The notes below the pieces were generated by a model. It saw nothing but the letters and a program-made list of their open reading frames with translations. It searched no databases and was not told where the DNA came from. Of a stretch of 64,000 nucleotides of DNA, positions 10,381-21,632 are shown in pieces; the first letter of the stretch is position 1; every line of letters starts with the position of its first letter. The translations under genes and the position numbers were made by a program. The stretch lies in the NCBI RefSeq assembly GCF_037392515.1, contig NC_090295.1, positions 19,794,001 to 19,858,000 of the forward strand, written 5' to 3'. The DNA comes from Haliotis asinina. Taxonomy: Eukaryota; Mollusca; Gastropoda; Lepetellida; Haliotidae.

Positions 10381-10479
10381 CCAAGTTACAGCTTGCAGTT
10401 AATGCAGCTGCCACTGCCACCTGCTGCAATGTTATGTACATGTTCTATGTAGATGTGAAATGTAAAAGACTCCCTACCT

Positions 10480-11311
10480 TCTCTGATGACTTCAATTTCC
10501 AGTCTGTTCTCAGTGCACCACGAAACAGTCACAAAATATCCACAATATATCCAATCCAAATGAATCCGAGTTCCTGGTGACAGTTCAGACACAATCTTCA
10601 AATCTAAAGAAAACATCCTTCCCAATGAAACAGACACAGCCTTCTATGACCTCTACGTGGGCCCTAACATGGAAACAGGAACCACAGCACCTGAAAAATG
10701 TAACAAGTTATGGTTATTGGTTATTTGCATCACTCAAAAAGGAGGGTTTGGAGCAAATAATGAGTAACGTGCCGTTTGACTTGACCAACATCTAGTTTTT
10801 GATATGAATGTATTTTACACTAAAAAATCTTAAAATATAATGAAATGGAACCCAGAACTTTCATTTCAGCCTCAAACTGTCGTAATCTGACATGACATTC
10901 TACTTGCAAGGTCTTCATGGGTATATGTGTTTCAGGGTCTGTACCACAAGACAGTTTTACTGATGGAACATCTTCAAAGCATATTTTATGAACTTTTTCA
11001 GATTGGTGAACAATAGCATCTATTGCTGATTGAAACTATTGCTTGGAACGATGTCTAATACAATATGGAAGATCCACATACACCATACATACACATACAC
11101 CAATTACATGTCTGCTAATGGATTACTGATATCAAAGACACTCAGCCAGAATGAAGATGTGAAGCATGAACCATTTTTAATTTCAATCAATTTGACCGAA
11201 GCACGTCTAAAATATATTAAACAATGCACAATATATGAGATCTGTGCTTCTTCTGCTAAAGATGCTCCCAAAACGCAGACAAAATGTATACAAAATATAA
11301 AGTGTGACATG
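10480..11311 (-). CDS. Candidate exons of an unidentified minus-strand gene
   Basis: Three protein-like open segments lie in succession on the - strand. Segment 1 (about 11206 to 11108, possibly extending up to 11311) includes SFWLSVFDISNPLAD, with acceptor TATTTTAG and donor GTAATT. Segment 2 (about 11029 to 10830) is open for 67 codons, contains HKICFEDVPSVKLSC and is preceded by CAATAG. Segment 3 (to about 10482) includes ELSPGTRIHLDWIYCGYF and CTENRLEIEVIRE and runs into donor GTAGGG; a strong acceptor TTACATTTTTCAG lies near 10702. The phases of segments 1 and 2 do not join directly, and segment 3 is open in its frame only downstream of that acceptor's first part. The gene is therefore either incompletely seen, has a small missing exon, or is decaying. 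I do not recognise the family. Confidence 0.35.
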
Positions 11312-11950
11312 TTTCAGGAAACCCATAATCCTCGTACTTACGAGTACCAAATTCTTGACAAGAAATAAGTGTGCAAATTCTTGACTTGCTTGCAATGTTA
11401 TCTCTTTTCCACTAAGATAGCAAAAATGATATTACGCACTGCGTCTGTCAAGGCAAAATAATGGTGCACTTCGAACAATTTCAAACACTTGTAAAGTGAT
11501 GTTAATTTGACAGAATGTTCTCTTAATAGGCAAATAGAAAGGATTAACGTGATAGTATGTCACATATTTTTTTTATTAAGACATGTGCAATAGAATTATA
11601 AAAAGAACATTTTCTGAAAAGCATTGGATTTGTGCACAAGTTTGGTGACAAGATTAAGTGTTAAGATTAAGGTTAAGTGTGTGATTAAGCTGACATGTGC
11701 CTACCATACCTGTCCACAAAGGACAAAAATATCTAGGTTTTACGCAGATTTTCATTTACAACTGGTATATTCAGGTTTCTTCATTCCTTTGACGCGTTTT
11801 CATGACATCAAAATTTTAAAATGTGACATGGGGTGGGGGTGGGGGGTGGGGTTACTCGAATTACGGTGATTAATATACCACACTGATAAACTGGCCATGA
11901 ACAGGTTGGATAACCTAACGATCGGCTTAGTATAGGCTGGACGGGATATT
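11312..11950. other. Non-coding, with a G-rich tract
   Basis: Holds a G-quadruplex-prone run at about 11828-11851 (GGGGTGGGGGTGGGGGGTGG). Otherwise nothing recognised. Confidence 0.45.
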
Positions 11951-12211
11951 ATAGTGAGTGAGTGAGTTCAGTTTTACGCCGCACTCGGCAATATTCCGGC
12001 AGCGGTCTGCAAATAATCGAGTCTGTACCGACAATTCAGTGATCAACAACATGAGCATCGATCTGCGCAATTGGGAACCGATGTGTCAACCAAGTCAGTG
12101 AGCCTGACCACCCGATCCCGTTAGTCGCATCTCACAAGCACAGTCGCCGTTTATGGCAAGCATGGGGTGCTGAAGGCCTATTCTTACCTGGGACCTTCAC
12201 GGGTAGGGACC
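11951..12211 (-). mobile_element. SINE-like family A copy
   Basis: Near full length from AGTGAGTGAGTGAGTTCAG to GGACCTTCACGGGT. It lacks AGCTATATGG in the tail-proximal core and a few bases elsewhere. Confidence 0.8.
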
Positions 12212-13890
12212 TGTTTTGCAATTGGCCGATCGGGCTATTTTTGAACATTTTTCTGATTATTTCACAAGCACAAAATGATTTGATATGATCATAGAGATGA
12301 ATAGTTATTGGACCTCCTCAGCTTGAATAAAATAATAGAAATGTTTATCATGTTACGGGGAAAGATGTTTCATTAAGAACGCGATTTTGCTTAGATTGTC
12401 CATTTGACAACTGCAACTGAATGTGTGTGATTAATTTTCAGTGAAAACTGTCAAAATTATTAGAGACATGTATTTAATCAGCGATTTCAAAACTCCTTTA
12501 TTATATGATGAAAATTCTCAAAAAAAAAGGTTTGAATGACATCAAAACTTGAATGATGTTAATACCATCACGCGGAAATGATAAATATTATAATTACAAG
12601 TCGATTGGGCTATAGTACCATAGACAGAATGGTACTGTAAGCGTTTATCACGGAGACGTAGTGCACAAGAACATTGCAGATCCTGAGGAGGGTGGGGGGT
12701 GTCCCGCTAAGCCCTCTCCCTCTACCCCACTAGTCTCCCCAAAACTCTCAGATATTACTTCAGTTTCCGAAATGAAATTTAAAATGTTGAGCGAAGTCAA
12801 TCACCACGGATTCATCTTCATTTGTGTCTCAAGTCGTTTCCCATCCATTGCCGCTATATATTTTAAGGGATGCTGGTAGAATTCTACCAAAGGCTGAAAT
12901 TAATAGAATGACCACGACATATGTTAAAACTGCAAGTGAAAGCTGGATAATAAAAACCTACTCGAAATTACCTCATTTAACAGAATACACGTCATGCGGG
13001 GATTACGGGCGTAACTCTTGCAGTCTTTTGAATTGCCATCCATTAAACACACTTTTAATCCATTTATCCACCTAGTGAGAGAATTCCAACCATAAAAAGG
13101 TAAGATATGATGTTAGTTAGGATACATTCGAAACATTCATACATCATTCATACTAAGTAGGTTTTTAAAAAGTAACCGTCAAAGTTCAACAATGTGCTTT
13201 GAAAATGTTCCACGTAAGCGAAAGGGATCTAATTTAGTATTTTAACAATGCAGTTTGATTAAAAATGAGTATATATTGTAATCATCTGTTGTGATTGCGA
13301 TGCCATGAAAGAAAAGACAGGCCATCGAACGAAATTTGAACATTCATTAAATCAACTGAGATTTCCTACCTTTTTCCTCTAACACCAATTGTCCAGTCCC
13401 TGTAGTTTCAAAAACCATTTAAGAACCACAAACACAAAACAACTGTCCAAAACACTTGTGCTGAATCCAAGTTTAGCTGCTGGTCCTCACGAAAGTTCAA
13501 ACACTGATACGCAACACTTATGCAAAGAAATGAAGTCTGCTCATTAGCACGTGCCAAGTGTCGTCTGCTTTGTCGTCTGTCAGAAAAGTGTCAATCACAT
13601 CAGAATGCACGTGAAAATCGAGAGTTGTGTTTAGGAGAATGTTAGTAGAATCCAGAACATGTTCGCGTGTAAATTAATAGATGTCACAAACATGAACACG
13701 TTTTCATAATCTTAAACTACCATTACTAATGCAAGATAATACATATCACACCATAACGTGGACGAAACAGATCTTTACCCTGTTGTTTATTAATTTTATG
13801 TTTTTGGCCTAAACGTTTTCTTCTTAACATAAGATGTCATGTTGCCTACTGTGAATTAAAAACTATGCTATGGAATAAAACAGCCCAACA
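12212..13890. other. Long unique non-coding stretch
   Basis: No repeat, RNA gene or convincing exon seen. Short open frames at 12661-12879 and 12824-13075 have no protein-like pattern. Confidence 0.45.
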
Positions 13891-14150
13891 CAATAAGATG
13901 CGTGATTGGCATTTCCTCATCACGCCAAAGACCCGAGTTCGATTTAAACATGCGCTGAGTTTTGTGAACCGTTACTTAATGTATTGTTCGATGCAACTTT
14001 ACCATGTTGGTAACAGAAGACACCGATTAAGTGAGTAAGTAAGTGGATGGGTGGCACAGTGAGTATGTGGGTGGGTGGGTGATTGATAGAACCCATTGGG
14101 GAATCGAATCCGTGTCTACAGTGTGACGAGCGTACGCCCACAAAGACAGA
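13891..14150. mobile_element. Family B remnants
   Basis: A forward remnant (about 13912-13950: CTCATCACGCCAAAGACCCG then AGTTCGATT) and a reverse one (about 14088-14135: CCCATTGGGGAATCGAATCC, GTGTGACGAGCG) keep the tRNA-like B-box region. Between them is a (GTGG)-rich tract. Confidence 0.4.
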
Positions 14151-14669
14151 CAGGACAACTACTGTGGCAGCTAAGGAAGATATGAGACACGCAATATGTT
14201 TAGAGCAGAGTATCTGTGTGTATGTGGGTGGGGTGGGGGAGTGGGGTCCTCCATCCCCAAGACTGTCTTGACCAACTACAACTATAGCGTTGGACCTAGT
14301 CTGTCGTACAGACCCTGATGTATATATATCCAAGAAAGCCCACGCAAGTCTAGAAAATGTGGCAAGTCTAGATTTCCTTAGCTGAAAATGAAGAAAGTCT
14401 CAGGGCTCCATTTCATGAAATTATTTTTTTCACTATGAATGTTTTTTCAGTAAAATATGTTCATTTCAGAGACTAGCTGTTAGTCTACGTTGTGCTATAT
14501 ACCGTATTTCATTCATTACACGCAGATGCTTCAAATACATCCTCTGCCACTGTCCCTGACAAGTGAGGTAAGATGGTGTCTCGGTAATAAATACACCCTT
14601 TAATGACTTAAAACTTTGGAAGGTTCTGATTTGCCTCTGACCCGCATTAAACAGAATGCTTGAGAAGAT

Positions 14670-14838
14670 CTGGGTTAGGATTGCCCTTTGGCAACCCCTG
14701 CTCGTCTCCAAAGGCGACTAACTGGATCGGGTGGTCAGGCTCGTTTCCTTAGTTGACACATGTCATCGTATCCCATTTGTGCAGATCGATGCTCATGCTG
14801 TTGATCACTGTATTGTGTGGTGTTAAACATCAAAGGAA
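14670..14838 (+). mobile_element. SINE-like family A copy, truncated
   Basis: Reads GGCAACCCCTGCTCGTC, GGCGACTAACTGGATCGGG, GTTGACACATGTCATCG, GATGCTCATGCTGTTGATC, then skips most of the tail-side core to TGTTAAACATC. This is the opposite orientation to the copies at 886 and 2343. Confidence 0.65.
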
Positions 14839-14916
14839 CCGATCATCAAACAGCAAAGATGCAAGGACATTCTCAGACGCCGGCCTCACATTGACACCGT
14901 ACGTGCAACGGTTTGC

Positions 14917-15109
14917 TTGACATTTATTGAGTGAGTATGGCTTTACGCCTCTTATAACAATATATTCCAGCAATATCACGGATGTGAACACCAGAAATGG
15001 GCTTCACATTGTACTTGCACATTGTGGGAGAGCGAACCTGGATCTTCGGCATGACGAGCGAACGTTTTAGGTACTGGGCTACCCCACTGTCCACTTTGAC
15101 ATTTATTGA
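14917..15109 (-). mobile_element. SINE-like family B copy with perfect 14-bp duplication
   Basis: The element (14931-15095, 165 bp) is bounded by TTGACATTTATTGA at 14917-14930 and 15096-15109. This defines the exact ends of family B. On the - strand it has a tRNA-like head (GGGGTAGCCCAGTACC as A-box region, AGGTTCGCTCTCCC as B-box region), a middle with GAAGCCCATTTCTGGTGTTC, and the shared tail. Confidence 0.88.
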
Positions 15110-18033
15110 CCCCGTGCGACTTGTAGAGGAAATGCGGTATATTTCCTCCTTAAGTGGTTTTCTGTTAGGGGACCGATAATGTTTGTTGCTTTTTGTTGAC
15201 ATAAGCATTAGCTTATACAAGTAGTATTATACATATACCACAGGCGTTCATTTGTTGACCCGTCGTTGTTTAAACATTGCACAACCCCTTAAAATCACTT
15301 TATGGAAGATTAGGCTATATATGGAGTATTTCTCCTAACTGTCCACTGATATCAATTATATTAACAAGAATTGATTAAGTTGCAAATATCTGTGAGTTGC
15401 GAGGGTATCTGTACGTTTATCAACGACTGCTGGTTTATTTGAGAGTGAGATGTGAACATCAACATATCACAAGTTAAATCAAGAATCAATAGTTTCCAAA
15501 TTGAATTAAAAATTAAGTCTCTGAACATGGTACTGCCATTACACTGGCAGTGCAGCCATGTTGTAGTATTGTAACATCATCAAGTAATCTGTTTATGGAG
15601 TGGTGTCCGCAGCTGGGACTTTGTGAGAGAAGGATTGAGGCAGAATTTTGGGGTACGTGCTGGGGATATTGTATACCTGAAACTTATTACAGTGTGCCAG
15701 AGAACTAGGCCATGACGCACATTTCTTAAGAAAACAAACAGTAAAAATTGAAAATGGGCTTATTTGAAATAAACCTGAAATCCTCTTCAAGGGAAGGGGT
15801 AATTAAATGGATTTTCCAAGAAGACTAACGATACGAGCTGATAATGGCCTCCCGCTGAAGACGTAGACTTATATATATATACTTATATATTCAATGAGAA
15901 GAGGATGGTCGGTGAATGAGGCAGGCCTGACTAACATTTGAGCAAAATATTGTTATTAAATACCATAAACCGGCCTGAAGTTTGCGGTAATTGTATGTCC
16001 TTTGTTGAGTTCGTGATGAGATGCAACCATACCCATTCGTCTTGTCTTCGAACATAATCCCGCCACAAGCTGAACATCCTTGATCCTTGAATTAGGCCGC
16101 TCCTCTATGACACTTGATAAATAAACAAGAGTTGTGATTCGCTGGCACCTGACGCCATTCTTCCATACAGCAAACACACTTAATGTTGGGGTTAGGGGTA
16201 CAAAAAACAGGAAGCAATAAACAGAGTTTTATAAAACCTTATAGCTGAAATCATGTACGTGTTTGTTTGTCTACCTCTCCCTATGTGTGTGCGTGCATGC
16301 GCGCGTGCCTTCGTGTGGGGGTGTGTAGTGCCTCAGTTTGATCGTCATGTGTAAAACTGTCATGGTATCTCAGGCCCGGGCCAGGAAAAACAGACCTCAA
16401 ACCCTGTTTCACAATAAACCCTGTTTCTGTTTTACTAGGGGTCTCCTAATTCATCGTCCTGCTCACCCCCTCCTCCTCCTCCTCATCGTCGTTATGGTAA
16501 CAGTCGTCGTCATAGTCATCACCTTCATCGTCGTCCTCCTCATCGTTATGGTAATCGTCGTCATCATCACCTTCGAGAATTCGTCGTCGTCGCCGACGTC
16601 GACATCGCCATCTTTAGCCAGACCCAACCTAAGATATGATGCGCTTCGGCTGAAGCACTTGATAACCCAACGCTGACAAGGAAGATAACAACGCAGTATG
16701 ATTAACGTGATTAACTAATGTTTATGGTGTACAGGCAACATTTCAAAGCAATTATATAAAACTGAACAATAGTAGAATTCTACAACATACAGTCCCAACA
16801 ATTTTAGACGCGAAAACAGGATCTCCGAACAGCCCAAACAGAAGTGTCATTGTTTGCAGTCTGCAACGGGTGTGATGAAAAGACCTGTTCTTAGAACAAG
16901 TCTGTCACGCAGAACCAGAAACAAACATATCCAGAGTGGGCGACGAAACTCTATAGCACTTGGCAATAATATATATTCGGTAAAATCATAGAATCAATAT
17001 TTTATTAGGCTGCGTAAAAAAATTACATGACTCTCGGGCACATTGCTTTTTTTAAATTACCGAGGACGGATGGATTTTTTAAAAAATATTTGATTGAAAA
17101 AAAAGGGACGACGCAGGAACTTTTTTTTCTCACAGAAATAGAGTCATCTGAAACATCCAACAACTATATTCTGAAACTTTAAACAAACTTTTATGCTTTA
17201 TAAAATGCGCGTTTATTCTGATTAGGTGTTCAAGGGAGTAACACCTCGGGAAATTACTCTTCCGGTGTAATATTAATTATTAAACGCAGCTCAGGGAACA
17301 GGGAATAGTTTGCAAACTCTCGTTCAGAACAGTTGATAGAAGTAAGTGGCTAGAATTACACCAGCGAGTCTAAACTTTTGATGGGTAGTATATGTGAATC
17401 ACAGAGATAGCCATTCACTCATCTCCCCACATTCTAAACTGTTCGGCTTCTCTGCTGTCAAGTCAGCAGTCAACGTTGAGTCATAAGTCTCTCAAATCAT
17501 CTGTATCATGCTGTAAGTTTGTGTCTGAAACCCACGTTAAGCAAAAATTGCATAGTGTCTTTGTCCATGCCTCCATCCCACGCCCGTCCGTCACTCCAAC
17601 CATCCATCTACCCATCAAAACCCATATATTAATCCATCAGTTCATCAGCAGCTGGCCTGTGCCTGTCGTGTTTCTCCAAATGCTTTGTTTGGTACAATAT
17701 ACAGTTTATATGTGTTCTGTTCAGTTGGAAATAGACCTGAAACTTCATGAATATACATCTCACCTAACCTTGACACAGGTGTCGCAGAATCAGACTACGC
17801 TTTTCAGAGCATTGGTGCCGCGTGACTATTTAGGCATACGTATGAAAGTTTGCCTGACAACTAATATTCTAAATGAATGTATCTCACATCTACTTCGCCT
17901 CCAGGGAGATATCTTCTGTGCATGGTACAGACGAGGGATTGGCATTGTAGCGTCAGGGATAACAAGTTGATGCAATGGAGAATCCTAGTGTTCTGAGATT
18001 CCAAAATAAGATCTTTTGATTTCATTGACCGTA
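15110..18033. other. Mostly unique non-coding stretch
   Basis: Contains a degenerate TCC/TCG/TCA trinucleotide tract at 16470-16610 that opens a meaningless frame, and a TATATATA run at about 15873-15892. The frame at 17476-17970 is long for this AT-rich DNA (164 codons) but has no recognisable domain, and I do not call it a gene. Confidence 0.4.
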
Positions 18034-18180
18034 AGTGAGTGAGTACAGTCTTACGCCTCGTTTAGCAATATTCTAGCATTATCACGGTGGGGGGTACCAG
18101 GAATGGGCTTCACACATTATACCCTGTAACCATGTATGGAATCAAACCCGGGTCTTGAGGAGCAATCGCTTTAACCACTT
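18034..18180 (-). mobile_element. SINE-like family B copy
   Basis: Runs from AGTGAGTGAGTACAGTCTTA through TAGCATTATCACGGTGGGG, CCAGGAATGGGCTTCACAC and ATCAAACCCGGGTCTTGAGG to GCTTTAACCACTT. Confidence 0.8.
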
Positions 18181-18356
18181 TCACTCAGACTCTAATTTTG
18201 GCATTTGACGACACACGCTCTCTTAATCATGACCTTTAACCACGCTCCCTTGATCATATACCCTCAAACCTATCAACTACCCCTATCGGCGAAGTATTAG
18301 ATCAGACAGATACAGCTGGTCACTGTTAATTGCTGGTTGCGACCTTCAGATGTCTA

Positions 18357-19180
18357 TGGCTTGTTTCCTTTGACGCCAGTTGTTGTTGGTGTTGATAGAA
18401 CTTGGCGGCTTCCTACATGATGGCGTGGTCATCTTTACTGTTGATGTGTTCGGAAAAGGCGGATTTGAGGCCGTGTTTGTTGTCGGATGTTTAAGGTTCA
18501 TTAATCGGGTGTTGATGGGCACGAGAGTTTCACCGATGTGTCGCCACTATTGCAGAGAATCTAGGCTTCCTGTCACAAGGCACTAAGGTGACCGTAAGTC
18601 ACTAGGGTAACTTTAGTTCAATATTAAAGAGCGGGAGATAATGTCAACCTTAGTAAAGGTTGTTTCGTGAAAGAAGACGCTGGTATTCACTGGGGTCTGG
18701 GTTTGAGCTGCTGGCGCCCCTGTCATTGGCCTGGAAGATCAAGAAGATCTTGATGGTCTTACTGGAGGAGAATGTGACATCTCGGTTGGCTTTATTTGCC
18801 GCGAGACGGGGCATCTGATAGCTGACAGGAAATGGTGATCCTGATGGGCGATGGGGCAGCTTTGGTTTTTTGGTTCGGAAGTGTTGATGGCCTTGTTGGG
18901 TTTTAAGACCAGACTGGCAGGGTAACCCTTGAGTCAGATGAAGATGTCCTTTAGTTGGTCCAGTTCAGTGTTGAGGGCAACAAAATGGTAAATCGGTTTT
19001 GCACGTCGGTGAGGTCGGTAATGATAGCTTGCTTTGTCTGGGGATGGTGGCGGGAGTTGTAATTGATGAACTTGTCTGTCCGTGAAGGCTTATGGTCAGC
19101 AGAGGTTCTCACTCCATTGTCTGTGGCTTGGAGATGCACATCTAGGATGGGACGTGTCGATTTGTTTCTGTCTCACAGGT
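18357..19180 (-). pseudogene. Penelope-like retroelement remnant: RT end and GIY-YIG endonuclease
   Basis: Read on the - strand, the segment opens with PILDVHLQATDNGVRTS, then HKPSRTDKFINYNSRHHPQT, matching the region just after the catalytic core of Penelope-like reverse transcriptases (FLD....... YRKPTHTD.YLN..S.HHP). After several stops and frame changes come HIGET....NTRL and SAFSEHINSKDDHAIM, which resemble the YIGET.R.L..RL and A.AEH.......W parts of the GIY-YIG endonuclease domain of these elements. The copy is clearly dead. It breaks off at its 5' side near 19180, where an inverted piece of the same kind of element begins. Recognition is from memory of the family pattern. Confidence 0.6.
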
Positions 19181-19181
19181 G

Positions 19182-19445
19182 AACGGGACTCTCAACCCTC
19201 TCGATAGCACCATTCAAACCCCTCTACTGGCTCCGGAAAGCAGACGACTCATACACCACCTCAGCCTCTCAGAACAACTCCACGGAAGTTTTTAATCTGC
19301 TTAATGCCCAGCACCAGAAAATCCTGTTCACCATGGAGACTCACACACTCAGTTTGATTTTCCTGTAACAGATAGTCATTTGTATGTCAACAGTACGCCC
19401 GTTGACGGTCGAATGCAGAAGAACAATGTCTGAGAAAGGACAGAA
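19182..19445 (+). pseudogene. Penelope-like RT core fragment, inverted relative to its neighbour
   Basis: On the + strand, PLYWLRKADDSYTT matches the P.YW.RYVDDT catalytic motif of Penelope-like reverse transcriptases, with Lys-Ala replacing Tyr-Val before the two Asp. It is followed by EVFNLLNAQHQKILFTMET, like the F..HLN..HP.I.FTME stretch. A frameshift follows, then DSHLYVN, near where the - strand fragment takes up the same element. It cannot encode a working protein. Confidence 0.6.
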
Positions 19446-20090
19446 CAGATTGTCACGTGTTATTTTCACATGTGTGTCACATGTGATTCGGAATGGACAT
19501 ATCACACTGAAAAAAACATTCTAATGACTCTTTAATTATTTTTTTTTAAAATGACGTCCACGTGCATACTGGATGCACATTAGTTTAGCACGTATTTTGA
19601 AAAAAAAAGACTGTTTTAAGTCGGATAACCGCACGAGATTGTCCCACGTGGTAAAGAATAGTGACGTTTTCACGTTCACGTTGATATAAGCGTTACAATT
19701 ACAATCACGCTTCGGTCTAGAATTAGACCAAGGATAAATAGTTTACGTACAGTATTGTTGTTACCCTCAACCCCTTCTATTATTCCCATCCTGGGCAGGT
19801 AAGATGATTAGCATACCAGATCAACAACCCTCCTCCTCCTTCAGACCTCCCCCTCCAGGTTCTCTCTTAATGCAGAACGATCGGAGCGGTATCAAATTAC
19901 CGCCTTTGTCACAGGGCCTTAGCGAACATCACGCAGTTAGACTCAGTCATAGCCACTCACGTATATCAGACATGTAAGGGTTTCGACTGCTCGGGCACCT
20001 CTCTACTAAGTCAGTTATTGGACATGACGTCATATGTAACACAGCTGAAAATATTTTTTGACCATGAGACACTTCAAAAGTCACGTTAAT
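19446..20090. other. Upstream region of the LPMO gene, no repeat recognised
   Basis: AT-rich with several CACGTG-like CACGT words (about 19455, 19560, 19645). Nothing firm is called until the TATA motif at 20097. Confidence 0.4.
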
Positions 20091-20096
20091 AACGTG

Positions 20097-20104
20097 TATA
20101 TATA
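20097..20104 (+). promoter_or_regulatory. Candidate TATA box of the LPMO gene
   Basis: TATATATA lies 113 bp before the ATG at 20217. Transcription would start near 20130, giving a 5' leader of about 85 nt. Position and sequence fit a TATA-driven promoter, but no transcript evidence is available. Confidence 0.4.
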
Positions 20105-20216
20105 CGCGGAGTTAGTGTATGATTCATATTGGATGTAGAGACCTCGTTTATCGAAGTCGAGTTTCGTACACGGAAGGAAATAGTGAGAGTGGGTGTACGT
20201 ACGATCTGCCTTCACC

Positions 20217-20375
20217 ATGGTGCTGAGAACGTGCTTGCTGCTGTGCGGGCTCTTGGGGAACGTTATCCCCCATGGGTATCTGTTCGTACCCCTTCAACGT
20301 TCAAGCATGTGGCGAGGAGGGTTCAACGTCCCTGCGAATTACGACGACAATGGTTTGCGGTGTGGCGGTCCCCAG
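20217..20375 (+). CDS. LPMO exon 1: signal peptide and mature N terminus
   Basis: Encodes 53 residues in phase 0. It covers the signal peptide, the mature start HGYLFVPLQRSSMWRGGF and NYDDNGLRCGGPQ, and ends CAG at donor GTATGT (20376). The next coding base is 11.7 kb away, yet the protein continues without a gap (RCGGPQ then VQFKRNNGRCG), so no exon is missing in between. Confidence 0.9.
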
Positions 20376-21593
20376 GTATGTACGTACACGCTCATACACT
20401 GCTTATAGTGAAACCCCCTTTCTCCGGAAACTCTGTATTCCGGAACATATACTCCCCGGAAGTATACATACTGTATTTTCACTCACGTTCAAAGGAACAT
20501 TTGTGAATCACTATGGTTACAATTTGTGCCATTCAGATAAACGAGTTATCGATGTGAATATTCATTCTTCAGTAATTTCATTTTAACACGTCTTATTAAC
20601 CTTTTTTTTCATTGAACTGCTAATATCAAAATTATTGTACGTGATTGATTTGTAAGTAGGTATATTCGACACAGAAAACTAGTCTATTTAGCATAGTCCG
20701 GTACGATACGATAATTTCCTTTGATGTTATAATATTCGAAGGTATGGATTCTGAGATCATATGATATTGTGCTGACTGACACTTGATAAAGCATGTTTGT
20801 CGAATATTTTAATTCTTTTTCTGTATTTTCACAACGTAACGAAATCATGTGAAAGTATCTTCTTGAAAATCTGACAAAAATAAGAAAAATTCATTTTATA
20901 AAGCTTTGACACATTTATACGAAAGGGTAATCTTTTGAATGTTCCGGCGAAACCTCAGTCAAGATATATGAAAGAAATGAAGACACGGTGAAAGTCAAAC
21001 AAATCAGATTATGTAGATTGAGCCAGAGTGATCCAGTGAGTATGGTTTTACGCCGCTTAGCAATATTAAAACAACATAACGGCGGATGTGCGAATGTGGG
21101 AAATCGAACTCGGGTCTTCGGCGTGACGAGAGAACGCTTTAACCACTAGGCTACTCCACCGCCCCACATGAAACACATCCGGAACAATTGTCGATTCTCA
21201 TGGTAACCATGACGATTTTTCGGTACCAGATGATGCCATCTCTTGGGTAGGTTCGTAGATCAGAGTACCATGTACGTGGATTTGGGGATCAATTAAATAA
21301 ATGTGGGTAACATACGTTTTATTTGGGCTTACACTCTCTTAGTATAGTTCAACTTCTGGTACTTTTGTTGGGTTGAACCTCGTCCGGGAATCCACACCTT
21401 CAGAGTCAGGGGGTGCAAATGTTCCGGGTTTATCCTAGTGACACAGATGTAGCATAGAGACACAAATATCTGTCTCATTCCGTTTCCTCTCACAGAAGGG
21501 GCGTGGGGTAGCCTAGGATAAAGCGTTCCCTCGTCACGGTGGCGCCTGGACACACTCCTATATGGATAAAATGTGTGAAGCCCATTTCTTGTC

Positions 21594-21632
<39 letters not shown>

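Noticed and set aside
16338..16676. Val/Ile-rich 112-codon frame suggesting a membrane protein
   Set aside because: It is a translated trinucleotide repeat (TCG/TCC/TCA).
17476..17970. 164-codon + strand frame
   Set aside because: Unusually long for the region, but I see no domain, no sensible splice context and no start context. Possibly chance.
20129..20506. Alternative 125-codon frame overlapping LPMO exon 1
   Set aside because: The frame beginning at ATG 20217 carries the signal peptide and AA15 start and splices in phase to exon 2; the other frames do not.
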